64,000 bases of DNA from Micromonospora sp. HNM0581 (GTDB lineage Bacteria; Actinomycetota; Actinomycetes; Mycobacteriales; Micromonosporaceae), in NCBI RefSeq assembly GCF_012726175.1, contig NZ_JAASAD010000008.1, positions 62,001 through 126,000 on the forward strand, given 5' to 3'. The stretch's first letter is position 1, and the number at the start of each line of letters is the position of its first letter. The translations under genes were made by a program, and so were the position numbers. Shown here in pieces: positions 7,872 through 15,861 of the stretch. The notes under the pieces are model-generated. The model was not told the origin of the DNA. It ran no database searches and worked only from the letters and a program-made list of their open reading frames with translations.

Positions 7872-8933
7872 ATGAGGTACGTGATGCCGGTAAGTGTGCT
7901 TCAGCCGGTGCTGGGTGCGCTCGGGCTGACCCAGATCCGTTACGTCGCTCCGGTTCGCCGTCGTCGGGCAAACGGTTTGGTCGCCCAGGTGTACGGGCAG
8001 GTGGAGAGGGATTTCGGCGTGCTCGCGCCGCCGGTGGCCTTGCACGCCCCGGCGCCCGAGATGCTGGCCGCGGCGTGGATGCTGATGCGGGAGACGCTCA
8101 TCGCCGCGGGCCACGCGCCGCGGGCGTCGAAGGAGGCGGTAGCCACCGCGGTCTCGCTGGGCAACTCCTGCCCCTACTGCGCGAGCATCCACAACACCGC
8201 TCTGGGTGCCCTGGGGGTTCGGGACCTGGACCGGGCCCCGGGGGGGACAGGCGGGGCGAACCTGGCGGAACTAATGGACTGGGCGGCGCCCACCGAGCGG
8301 CAGTCGCCGGCCGCCCGGGCGGCCTTCCCGGCGGAGCAGACAGCCGAACTCGTCGGGGTGGCGGTGCTGCTGCACTACCTCAACCGCGTGGTCAACGTAT
8401 TCCTACGGGACGTCCCGCTGCCGCCGGGCATGCCGGAGCTGGCGTTGTCGCCGGTGTTGCGGGTGCTGGGCTGGGCGATGCGCGGTGCCGCACGGCGGTC
8501 CCATCCGGCGGGGCGCTCCTTGGACCTACTGCCGGCCGCGTCGCTGCCGGTGGACCTGTCCTGGGCGGGCGGTAACCCGGCCGTGGCACAGGCGTTCGGG
8601 CGGGCGTGCGACGCGATCGACGAAGCGGGTCGCAGATCGGTGCCCGAGTCCGTCCGTGACCTGGTGCTCGTCAACCTGGTGGACTGGCACGGCAGTCCAC
8701 GGGGGATCAGTCGTGCCTGGGTGGAGCAACTCGTCGAGGGGTTGCCGGGTGATCACCGGGCCGCCGGTCGCCTGGCGCTCTTGGTGGCCTTCGCCTCCTA
8801 CCAGGTCGACCCCGGCGTGGTGGCGAGCTGTCGGAGCGCGGGTGCCGACGACCTCGTCCTGGTCGAGACCTGCTCCTGGGCCGCGATGGCGGCGGCCCGC
8901 TGGCTGGGTGGTCTGCTCCCGCTGCCGCAGTGA
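7872..8933 (+). CDS. Large AhpD-like (carboxymuconolactone decarboxylase-type) protein
   Basis: A 353-residue protein with one clear AhpD-type redox motif, CPYCASIH (around residue 101). It is nearly twice the length of single-domain AhpD. The second half has the same general helical, Ala-rich character, and near the C-terminus the pair of cysteines is reduced to one (ETCSW). This suggests a duplicated domain with one surviving active site. Two starts are possible: ATG 7872 with a weak AGAGAAG upstream, or ATG 7884 preceded by GAGG. Function is probably peroxide or disulfide chemistry. Confidence 0.78.
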   Translation: MRYVMPVSVLQPVLGALGLTQIRYVAPVRRRRANGLVAQVYGQVERDFGVLAPPVALHAPAPEMLAAAWMLMRETLIAAGHAPRASKEAVATAVSLGNSCPYCASIHNTALGALGVRDLDRAPGGTGGANLAELMDWAAPTERQSPAARAAFPAEQTAELVGVAVLLHYLNRVVNVFLRDVPLPPGMPELALSPVLRVLGWAMRGAARRSHPAGRSLDLLPAASLPVDLSWAGGNPAVAQAFGRACDAIDEAGRRSVPESVRDLVLVNLVDWHGSPRGISRAWVEQLVEGLPGDHRAAGRLALLVAFASYQVDPGVVASCRSAGADDLVLVETCSWAAMAAARWLGGLLPLPQ

Positions 8934-9461
8934 CGTGTTCTGGACAGCCTACCGGACCGGAATGTCGGTCAAGCGGGCCCATGCCGGACCTGGACGGTTG
9001 CTGCTCAGCATCGTCAGATTGCCGTCCTTGGTCGTTACGCCACGTCGGCGAACGGTGTGCCCGATAAATCCTCAGAGAACTTGGACTAAATGAGCAACTT
9101 CTCCACAGGGGGCATTGTGGGAAAGAAAATTTACGTATTAAATGATCTCGATCTCATGGTATCGTTGTAACCCGTCGGGGCTGTTGTGATGCCGAGTGTT
9201 AGGCCGGTCGGAAGAGTTGGGCTGCCGTGTTCGAGAAGGCGATGTGCACCCTGCGCTGGCAAACTTGACGCGGGCTATCCAACTGTTCGGAATCTGTCCC
9301 CTTCGACTCGCCGCCGACGCTGACGTCGAGCTTGCGAGGGGTGGCAGTTTGGTGTGACTGCGGGGGCATGACGCATTCGTATCTGCCAAAGCTGTACAAG
9401 GGCGTGCGGGTGAGGCGGAACGGGTCGTCTCGGACAGTCCAGTGAATGGAGTTGATTTGCT
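8934..9461. other. Intergenic region upstream of the AraC gene
   Basis: 528 bases with no supportable gene. Around 9120-9175 the sequence is AT-rich for this genome and contains TTTACGTATT (9130-9139). This is a likely promoter or operator region. Confidence 0.45.
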
Positions 9462-10259
9462 ATGCACAACGCCATCGAGAAGGCTATTGCGATCATGTGG
9501 GATCGCTATCACGAACCGCTCTCGCTGGATACGATGGCTGATTCCGCCTTCCTCAGCCGCTTCTACTTCTCCCGGTTGTTCCGGTCCAAGACGGGCACCT
9601 CGCCAGGACGATTCCTTACCGCAATACGACTGTACAAGGCCAAGAACCTTCTGTTGGAAACCGACATGAGTGTCACCGACATCGCCTACGCCGTGGGCTA
9701 CAACAGCCTGGGAACCTTCATCAGCCGGTTCACCCGCAGTGTGGGCATCTCGCCAGCCCGCTATCGCTGGCTCGCGGAGCACGGCATCCCTCAGATGTCC
9801 CGCACCCGGACCGCCGGGCCCCGTCGCAGGGCCACCATCGGTGGCCGCCTCGTCCTCCCGCCGGTTGACGTGCCGGTCAAGGTATACGTCGGTGTCTTCG
9901 ACAGCCCCATCGTGCAGGGACTCCCGGCGTCCTGTGACATCCTGGAGGCGTCGGGGGACTACCTGCTCCGTGACGTACCCGAGGGCGAATGGCACCTTCG
10001 GGCCGCCGCGATCGGCCTCGGCGACATCGCCCAACCCTCGATGCGCCGGCCATTGGCGGTCGGCTCGCACGGTGCCGTCACCGTGCGAGCCGGCGTTGAC
10101 CTCACGGTCGACCTGGAGCTGCGCCCCATCGGAGTCTTCGACCTGCCCATCCTCGTCGCACTGCCGGAACTCGACAGCAACGTCCCCGGCGTCCGGCCCT
10201 ACGGCGGTGTCGCCGGTCGAAGCGGTTCACCGGTCCGCCGGCTCGTGACCAAGCCATGA
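9462..10259 (+). CDS. AraC-family transcriptional regulator, HTH at the N-terminus
   Basis: A 265-residue regulator. The two helix-turn-helix motifs of the AraC DNA-binding domain occupy residues about 4-103 (SVTDIAYAVGYNSLGTFISR is the second). In most AraC proteins this domain is C-terminal; here it comes first, followed by about 160 residues of a beta-rich domain (VYVGVFDSPIVQGLP, then EGEWHLRAAAIGLG) that I do not recognise. Several actinobacterial AraC-like regulators share this order. It ends close to the convergent DinB-type gene. It may control the AhpD-like or enediyne genes, which is inference. Confidence 0.85.
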   Translation: MHNAIEKAIAIMWDRYHEPLSLDTMADSAFLSRFYFSRLFRSKTGTSPGRFLTAIRLYKAKNLLLETDMSVTDIAYAVGYNSLGTFISRFTRSVGISPARYRWLAEHGIPQMSRTRTAGPRRRATIGGRLVLPPVDVPVKVYVGVFDSPIVQGLPASCDILEASGDYLLRDVPEGEWHLRAAAIGLGDIAQPSMRRPLAVGSHGAVTVRAGVDLTVDLELRPIGVFDLPILVALPELDSNVPGVRPYGGVAGRSGSPVRRLVTKP

Positions 10260-10294
10260 CCTGATCCGTGCCGCCGGTCGCCCTGGCGCCCCGC

Positions 10295-10996
10295 TCACGG
10301 GGAGCCGGGTGCGCCCGACGGTTCTGCCGGCACTCGGAACGGTCCCCAGGTAAAGGCCGGCAGCCACCGCGACGGATCCGCACTCCACCGCAGCGACCGA
10401 ATTTGCGTCTCGGTGCGCCGACCGGCGAGTGACAGGTAGACCTCAGACCAGGGGCCGGTCACCGTGGTGGCCGGTCGACCCGCTCCCAGCACCCATCGTC
10501 CGTGCCGGGTCGCTACCTCCAGCGGCGGAAGACCGTGACCGTCCAGTGAGCGGGCGAGACCTGTCGTCAGGACGGTCATCGCGGTGGCCAGCGCGGGGTG
10601 GTCGTCCGGCGGCTGTACGCCCAACGCCTGCCGCAGATCCAGTTCGTGCGTGAACGCGTCCATCACGACGATGTACCGGTCGACGGAACCTGGTTCGGCG
10701 AGGTAGTTCTCCACCAGTGGGCTCAGCTGTTCCCACTCCGCCAGCAGCACCGGCACGTCGTCGGGCGTCGACGCAGCAGGCTCAGTGCCGCCGATGCGCG
10801 CGTGCACGCGTGCGCAAACCTCCACCAAGTGGGCGACGAGATCCGCGAGCGACCATCCGGGACAGTGGGGCACCGGGCGGTCCGGGTCGGCCGCCGGGTC
10901 CGCCAGCAGGGCTGCCGTGTTCCGGCGCACCTGGCGGTAAGCGACGTCGGCGCGGTCGTTGGACGTGGCGCCGACGTGCGGCTCCGTGACGGTCAT
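10295..10996 (-). CDS. Maleylpyruvate isomerase-like DinB-fold protein, putatively mycothiol-dependent
   Basis: A 233-residue protein of the actinobacterial family named maleylpyruvate isomerase-type, mycothiol-dependent. The N-terminal DinB four-helix bundle shows the typical CPGWSLADLVAHL with a metal-ligand His and, about 75 residues later, DAFTHELDLRQALG with the His/Glu/Asp group. Related enzymes transfer or use mycothiol. The gene overlaps the preceding epimerase-like gene by 4 bases (ATGA), so the two are translationally coupled. A similar protein lies on the other side of the enediyne cassette at 26106. Confidence 0.8.
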   Translation of the reverse strand: MTVTEPHVGATSNDRADVAYRQVRRNTAALLADPAADPDRPVPHCPGWSLADLVAHLVEVCARVHARIGGTEPAASTPDDVPVLLAEWEQLSPLVENYLAEPGSVDRYIVVMDAFTHELDLRQALGVQPPDDHPALATAMTVLTTGLARSLDGHGLPPLEVATRHGRWVLGAGRPATTVTGPWSEVYLSLAGRRTETQIRSLRWSADPSRWLPAFTWGPFRVPAEPSGAPGSP

Positions 10997-12063
10997 CGTT
11001 GTTTCTCCTCACGCCGCGTGACCGCGGCTTCGTTGAATCGCGCCGAGGATCCGGCAGGATGGGCGATACGGCCGGCCTGCGCGGCTGTCAACCGCCCCGA
11101 GCGGTGTAGCCAGCGCACTGTGTCGGTGAGCGTCACGGCAAACGGACGCGGAGAGCCCGTCACACCGTCCTCGGTTCGGGCGTCGCAGGCGCACACGTAG
11201 CAGGCCCCGTACTCGGCGGGGATGTGCCACGGCCAGACGCGCTGCACCACGTCGGTGAACCAGGCGAAGGGCAGCACCGCCCGAGCGGGTACGAAGACGG
11301 TGGGCAGCGGGCGGCCGGTAACGTCGCGGACGGCCGCGACGAAATCGCGGGTGCTCAGATGGCGGCCGGGCCCGAAGTGGCGGTTGCCCTGAATTGTCCC
11401 GGCGGCGAGAGTCGCGTGCAGGGCCGCGACGTCCCGAACGTCGCCGACCGGGAAACCGCCGGTGGGCCACATCGGCATCAGGCCACGCAGCAGGTAGCGG
11501 AGTCGGGCGTTCTGATCACCGAGTTTCGGGTCGTCCGGGCCGAGCAGGGCGGGCGGGTAGCTGATCACCACCGGCGCGCCCTCGGCCTGGTGCCGCCGGG
11601 CGATTCGCTCCGCCGCCGCCTTGCTGGCCAGGTACGTCTCCCGGGCCGCACCCGGCGGAGACTGAATTCCCACGGTCCCGGTGGGCGAGGGCAACAGGGC
11701 GCCGAAGGTGGACACGTGCACGACGCGGCCCACCCCGAAGCGGCGGGCCACGTCCAGCACGACCTCGGTTCCTCGTACGTTGGTGCGCCTGGTGGCTCGG
11801 TGCGATCGGCTGTCGAACGAGTAGACCGAGGCGGCGTGCACCACGACGTCGGTTCCCCGGACCGCGCGGGTCACCGCCGGCTCGTCGGTCACGTCGCCGA
11901 CGGCGACCTCTACGGCGTCGCTGGACACCGACAGCGGTGCCAGGGCCGGCGTGACCAGAGCAGCGTCGCGGGCCAGGACGCGTACCCGGTGCCCCGCCGA
12001 TACGAGGGCGGCGGCCGTGTGGGAACCGACGAAACCCGTGCCACCCGTGACGAGTACCAACAT
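10993..12063 (-). CDS. NAD(P)-dependent epimerase/dehydratase family protein
   Basis: A 356-residue extended SDR. The Rossmann motif TGGTGFVGSHTAAAL is at the N-terminus and the catalytic YLASK (YxxxK) about halfway. The start at 12063 is chosen because a strong GGAGAGGAG site precedes that ATG and the protein then begins directly with the cofactor strand (MLVLVTGG); the frame is open further upstream. The overall look (ALLPSPTG, then PALLGPDD) resembles dihydroflavonol-reductase-like sterol or sugar reductases. It is first in a two-gene operon with the DinB-type gene, divergent from unbL. Confidence 0.85.
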   Translation of the reverse strand: MLVLVTGGTGFVGSHTAAALVSAGHRVRVLARDAALVTPALAPLSVSSDAVEVAVGDVTDEPAVTRAVRGTDVVVHAASVYSFDSRSHRATRRTNVRGTEVVLDVARRFGVGRVVHVSTFGALLPSPTGTVGIQSPPGAARETYLASKAAAERIARRHQAEGAPVVISYPPALLGPDDPKLGDQNARLRYLLRGLMPMWPTGGFPVGDVRDVAALHATLAAGTIQGNRHFGPGRHLSTRDFVAAVRDVTGRPLPTVFVPARAVLPFAWFTDVVQRVWPWHIPAEYGACYVCACDARTEDGVTGSPRPFAVTLTDTVRWLHRSGRLTAAQAGRIAHPAGSSARFNEAAVTRREEKQR

Positions 12064-12291
12064 GGCGTGCTCCTCTCCGCCCCATCCGGCGCCGGACGCG
12101 CGGTGCAAGCCGGAGCGGGGTGGGGTCGCTCGATCGTGCCCCGCCAGCACACCGTGGGCTTCTCCCAACGTGCCGTTGTCCCGGTCTCTCCGTCGCAGGT
12201 CAGAGGGCAATCGGGAAGTGGCTACCGGTACCCGCGATCGGCAGTATTGAGCAAAACTTTATTGTCGGTCCTGAATGTATGGGAGCAGCAG

Positions 12292-13275
12292 GTGGCTGGC
12301 ACCATCAGAGCGCTCAGGCGTCGCGTACTGACCCCCGACATCTCCGAGACCCTGGTCGCCACGCGGGGGTTCCACGACAAGGGGCCGCAGTCCCGCGCCG
12401 TCCTGGAGACCGTCGGATCGTCCTTTCTGACGGGGCTCTCCTCGGCCGCCGGCGCCCATCGGGTAACCGACGTCGACCTTGACCTCGCCGAGGTGCCCCG
12501 CCGGTTCAGAGGCTTCGCCTACGAGGGTGCCGCCATGGGCTTCGCGCTCGTCGACGCGTTGACCCCGGGCAGCCCCCGGCGCAGCGCCGAGTTCCTCGCC
12601 GGCTCCGGTGGCCGGCACGTCTACATGGCGTACGTCGGTATCGGTTGGGCATTGGCCCGGCTGCCCCGGTTCCTGTGGCGCCGCGCTGCGGCGGCGGCCA
12701 CGGACCCGTTGTTGCGGTGGCTGGTTCATGACGGCTACGGCTTCCACCAGGCGTACTTCCACACCGACACGTACGTGCGTGGTCGTCGCCCGGTGACCGA
12801 CTTCCCTTGGCCACCCGAAGGACCGGCCTCCTACGCCGCTCGCGCCATCGACCAGGGAATCGGCCGGGCCACCTGGTTCGTCGCCGGATCCGACCCGACC
12901 ATCGCGGCCGACCTCATCGACCGGTTCGCGCAGGAGCGGCGCCAGGACCTGTACAGCGGTGCCGGCCTCGCGGCCGCCTATGCCGGCGGCTGCACCGAGG
13001 ACGAGCTGCGGTTGTTCCTGCACCGTGCGGGGGAGCACGCGCCATTCGTTGCACAGTCCGCCGCGTTCGCCGCCCAGGCCCGGATCCGGGCAGGACTGCT
13101 GATGCCACACACCGAACTGGCGACCAGGGTGCTCTGCCGGACCTCGGCCGCCGAGGCGGCCCGGGTCACCGACGAGCTGATCCCTGCGGAACCGATCGCG
13201 CCGGGACTGCCGGCGTACGAGATGTGGCGGCGCGCCGTGGCCGAACGGTTCCGCGCCGCACGGGTGCAGCCGTGA
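12292..13275 (+). CDS. unbL: Enediyne core protein UnbL (DUF1702 family)
   Basis: A 327-residue protein of the DUF1702 family, one of the conserved genes around enediyne polyketide synthases. Features of this family include the early GFHDKGPQSR segment, the FRGFAYEGAAMGFALVDAL stretch and the GYGFHQAYFH segment. Its biochemical role is unresolved, but it travels with PksE. I chose GTG 12292 because GGGAG ends 6 bases upstream; the frame is open well upstream without coding character. It overlaps the P450 start by 4 bases. An AT-richer patch at about 12245-12275 is a plausible promoter. Confidence 0.88.
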   Translation: MAGTIRALRRRVLTPDISETLVATRGFHDKGPQSRAVLETVGSSFLTGLSSAAGAHRVTDVDLDLAEVPRRFRGFAYEGAAMGFALVDALTPGSPRRSAEFLAGSGGRHVYMAYVGIGWALARLPRFLWRRAAAAATDPLLRWLVHDGYGFHQAYFHTDTYVRGRRPVTDFPWPPEGPASYAARAIDQGIGRATWFVAGSDPTIAADLIDRFAQERRQDLYSGAGLAAAYAGGCTEDELRLFLHRAGEHAPFVAQSAAFAAQARIRAGLLMPHTELATRVLCRTSAAEAARVTDELIPAEPIAPGLPAYEMWRRAVAERFRAARVQP

Positions 13276-14639
13276 CAGCGCTCGCCGACCGCAGTGGCCT
13301 ACGCCCGCCGGGACCGTCGGCCTGGACGGCACCGGTGCTGCTCGGACGAATGGCCCGCAACCGGTTGAACGTGATGCGGTCGGTCGCTGCGCGTCACGGT
13401 GACGCCGTCCGCCTGCCCCTGGGTCCGAAGACGCTCTACTTCTTCAACCATCCCGAGCACGCCAAGCACGTGCTGGCAGAGAACCCCGGCAACTACCACA
13501 AGGGCATCGGCCTGACACACGCCCGACGTACCCTCGGTGACGGCCTGCTGACCAGCGAGGGTGAGCTGTGGACCAAACAGCGCAAGGTGATCCAGCCGGT
13601 GTTCCAGGCGCGGCGCATCGCCCGGCAGGCTGCCGGGATCGCCGAGGAGGCGGAACGGATGGCCGCTCGGCTGCAACGCATGGTCGGCGGCGGGCCGGTC
13701 GACATCCGGCACGAGATGACCGAACTGACCCTCGGCGTGCTGGGCCGGACCCTGCTCGACACCGACCTCGGTGAGTTCGGCGGGATCGGAGCGGCCTTCG
13801 AGGCGGTGCAGGACCAGGCCATCTTCGAGATGATGTCGCTGAGCGCCGTGCCGACCTGGGTGCCGTTGCCTCGGCAGCTCAGGTTCCGTCGGGGCCGCGC
13901 CGAGTTGCAGGACATCGTGGACCGCCTGGTGGCCCGCCGCCGGGCAGAACCCGGTGGTGGGCAGGGGCGCGACGACGTGGTGTCCCGGCTGATCGAGTCG
14001 ACCAGCCGGGAGACGGATCCGCAGGTCGCCCGGCAACGTATGCGCGACGAGCTGGTCACCCTGCTGCTCGCCGGTCACGAGACCACCGCGAGCACCCTCA
14101 CCTGGACGTTCCACCTGCTCGACCAGCATCACGAGGTGTGGGAACGGGTACACGCGGAGGCGGTCGAGGTGCTCGGCGACCGGACGCCGGTGTACGAGGA
14201 CCTGCACCGGCTGCGCTACACCGCGATGGTCGTCGACGAGGTGATGCGGCTGTACCCGCCAGTGTGGCTGCTGCCCCGGATCGCGCAGGGCGAGGACGTC
14301 GTCGGCAAGTGGCACGTGCCCGCCCGAGCCGACGTCGTGTTGTGCCCGTACACCCTGCACCGGCATCCGGAGTTCTGGCCTGACCCGGACCGTTTCGACC
14401 CGATGCGGTTCCACCCTGACCGGCCCTCCGATCGGCCGCGGTACGCGTACATCCCGTTCGGAGCGGGGCCGCGCTTCTGCGTCGGCAACAATCTCGGATT
14501 GATGGAGGCGGTGTTCGTCATCGCCTGCGTGGTCCGTCAGCTGCGTCTGTCGCGGCACCCGGGACACCGCGTGGTACCGGAGCCGATGCTGACCCTGCGG
14601 GTGCGAGGCGGGCTGCCGATGGACGTCCACGAAGCCTGA
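13272..14639 (+). CDS. Cytochrome P450 monooxygenase (enediyne-associated)
   Basis: A 455-residue P450. The I-helix oxygen-binding motif is LLLAGHETTAS, the ExxR motif is in VVDEVMRLYPP, and the haem-binding loop is FGAGPRFCVGN with the Cys ligand at about 403. No membrane anchor is visible, so it is probably soluble and needs separate redox partners, which are not encoded nearby. GTG 13272 overlaps the unbL stop (GTGA), so the two are coupled. P450s called E7 are common in enediyne clusters. It probably oxidises the nascent core; its exact target is unknown. Confidence 0.93.
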   Translation: MTALADRSGLRPPGPSAWTAPVLLGRMARNRLNVMRSVAARHGDAVRLPLGPKTLYFFNHPEHAKHVLAENPGNYHKGIGLTHARRTLGDGLLTSEGELWTKQRKVIQPVFQARRIARQAAGIAEEAERMAARLQRMVGGGPVDIRHEMTELTLGVLGRTLLDTDLGEFGGIGAAFEAVQDQAIFEMMSLSAVPTWVPLPRQLRFRRGRAELQDIVDRLVARRRAEPGGGQGRDDVVSRLIESTSRETDPQVARQRMRDELVTLLLAGHETTASTLTWTFHLLDQHHEVWERVHAEAVEVLGDRTPVYEDLHRLRYTAMVVDEVMRLYPPVWLLPRIAQGEDVVGKWHVPARADVVLCPYTLHRHPEFWPDPDRFDPMRFHPDRPSDRPRYAYIPFGAGPRFCVGNNLGLMEAVFVIACVVRQLRLSRHPGHRVVPEPMLTLRVRGGLPMDVHEA

Positions 14640-14653
14640 ACCGGGTGACCTCC

Positions 14654-14686
14654 GGCGCAACCGGTGCCTGATGGGCCGGTTGCGCC
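14654..14686 (+). terminator. Hairpin terminator after the P450 gene
   Basis: Perfect 11-bp stem (14654-14664 with 14676-14686) with an 11-base loop, 14 bases after the P450 stop. Confidence 0.65.
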
Positions 14687-14781
14687 TCGTCGGGTGTGTT
14701 CGCTGCGGTGCTGGCCCGCCCCCTCGGGCGCGGTCGATTGACCGGCTGACAACGACCGGAGGGCCGCGGGACCGGCAACTC

Positions 14782-14823
14782 GAGAGCCGGGCGACCACGC
14801 GTGTGCGTCGTCGCCCGGCTCTC
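14782..14823 (-). terminator. Hairpin terminator of the enediyne PKS operon
   Basis: Perfect 14-bp stem (14782-14795 with 14810-14823) and 14-base loop, 12 bases beyond the stop of the last gene of the minus-strand pksE operon. Confidence 0.7.
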
Positions 14824-14835
14824 GGTGGCGCTGGT

Positions 14836-15375
14836 TCAGCCGCTGCCGACTCCGCAGAAACGGCCACCGTGGAACAGCAGTGCGTCACTGCCGTCACCCC
14901 GCCCGGTGCCGAGGATGAAACCTAGGAAGATGGAGTGGTCGCCGCCGTCGTACACCGCCGCTAGCTTGCACTCCACCCAGGCCAGGCTTCCCTCCACGAT
15001 GGGCGCACCGGTGTGCTGCCCCGGTTGGCACGGCACCGTCGCGAACTCCCGCTCGTCGCGGGGACGGCTGGAACTGGCGAAGTACCGGGCCAGGCCCTCC
15101 TGTCCGGAGGACAGGATCGACACCGCGAAGGCGCCCTGGGAGAGCACCGTGTCGTGCAGAATCGACTTGCGCTTCACGCACACCAGTACCATGGCCGGGT
15201 CGAGCGACACGGAGGTGAAGGCGTTCGCGGTCATGCCGTGGGGCAGGTCCCTGCCCGAGGTCACCACCGTCACGCCGGTGGCGAACATTCCCAGCACCGC
15301 CCGCAGTTCGACGTGGCCGTTCGCAGCCGGCGGCACCGTCGACGTCGTCACCGGCCGGTGGTCCGCTCTGGTCAT
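14836..15375 (-). CDS. Flavin reductase (enediyne E6-like)
   Basis: A 179-residue protein of the FMN-binding split-barrel flavin reductase family. Typical motifs are MFATGVTVVTS (about residues 30-40), HGMTANAFTSVSLDP (about 46-60) and FHGGRF near the C-terminus. Such enzymes supply reduced flavin to partner monooxygenases. Enediyne clusters commonly encode an E6 flavin reductase. A candidate partner here is the class D monooxygenase-like protein at 27075. The gene starts 3 bases after the thioesterase stop and is the last gene of the pksE operon. Confidence 0.9.
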   Translation of the reverse strand: MTRADHRPVTTSTVPPAANGHVELRAVLGMFATGVTVVTSGRDLPHGMTANAFTSVSLDPAMVLVCVKRKSILHDTVLSQGAFAVSILSSGQEGLARYFASSSRPRDEREFATVPCQPGQHTGAPIVEGSLAWVECKLAAVYDGGDHSIFLGFILGTGRGDGSDALLFHGGRFCGVGSG

Positions 15376-15378
15376 AGC

Positions 15379-15858
15379 TCAGCCCTCCCGGAGGCTTTCG
15401 AGGACCGGACGTGCCGGACCGCCGGGCGCAGTCGGCATCACGTACTGCGACAGGGCGGTTCGCAGCGCCTCGGGGACCCGGGTGGGCCGGGTGTCCGTGT
15501 TCGGGCCGCGCATACAGGCGACGCGTTGCCGACCTCGGGCCACCAACTCTTCGAAACCGTCCCGTAGCCGGACGTAGTCGAACGCGAAGCTGATCTGGGT
15601 CTGGGTCAGGTCCTCCAGCCGCATCCGGATGGACAGCTCGTCGAAAGCGGTGATCTCGGTGAAGAACTCACACTCGCACCTGAGGGTGAACAGTTTGAGA
15701 TCGTCGCGGATGTCCGTCAGTACCGCCGGAGCCCGGTCCCGCAGGAACATCTCCCGGCACCGGCCCTGCCACCGCATGTAGTTGACGTAGTAGACGTTCC
15801 CAACGAGGTTGGTTTCCTCGAAACCGACCAGGTGCCGGTACTCGTAGTAGGTCTCCAT
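15379..15858 (-). CDS. tebC: Enediyne polyene-releasing thioesterase (TEBC/E10, hotdog fold)
   Basis: A 159-residue hotdog thioesterase, the usual size. The N-terminus (HLVGFEETNLVGNVYYVNY followed by RWQGRCREMF) is close to the signature of SgcE10/CalE7-type enzymes. These release the polyene from the enediyne PKS. The conserved Asn (residue 17) and Arg (residue 35), implicated in catalysis in the family, are present. The start is 3 bases after the pksE stop, so the two are tightly coupled. Confidence 0.95.
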   Translation of the reverse strand: METYYEYRHLVGFEETNLVGNVYYVNYMRWQGRCREMFLRDRAPAVLTDIRDDLKLFTLRCECEFFTEITAFDELSIRMRLEDLTQTQISFAFDYVRLRDGFEELVARGRQRVACMRGPNTDTRPTRVPEALRTALSQYVMPTAPGGPARPVLESLREG

Positions 15859-15861
15859 GAT

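Noticed and set aside
9138..10070. Long minus-strand open frame opposite the AraC gene
   Set aside because: It mirrors the codon bias of the AraC gene, has no ribosome site and no recognisable domain, while the plus strand encodes a clear HTH protein.
11224..12291. Long plus-strand extension upstream of unbL
   Set aside because: It is antisense to the epimerase-like gene, and the DUF1702 homology begins only after GTG 12292, which has a good ribosome site.
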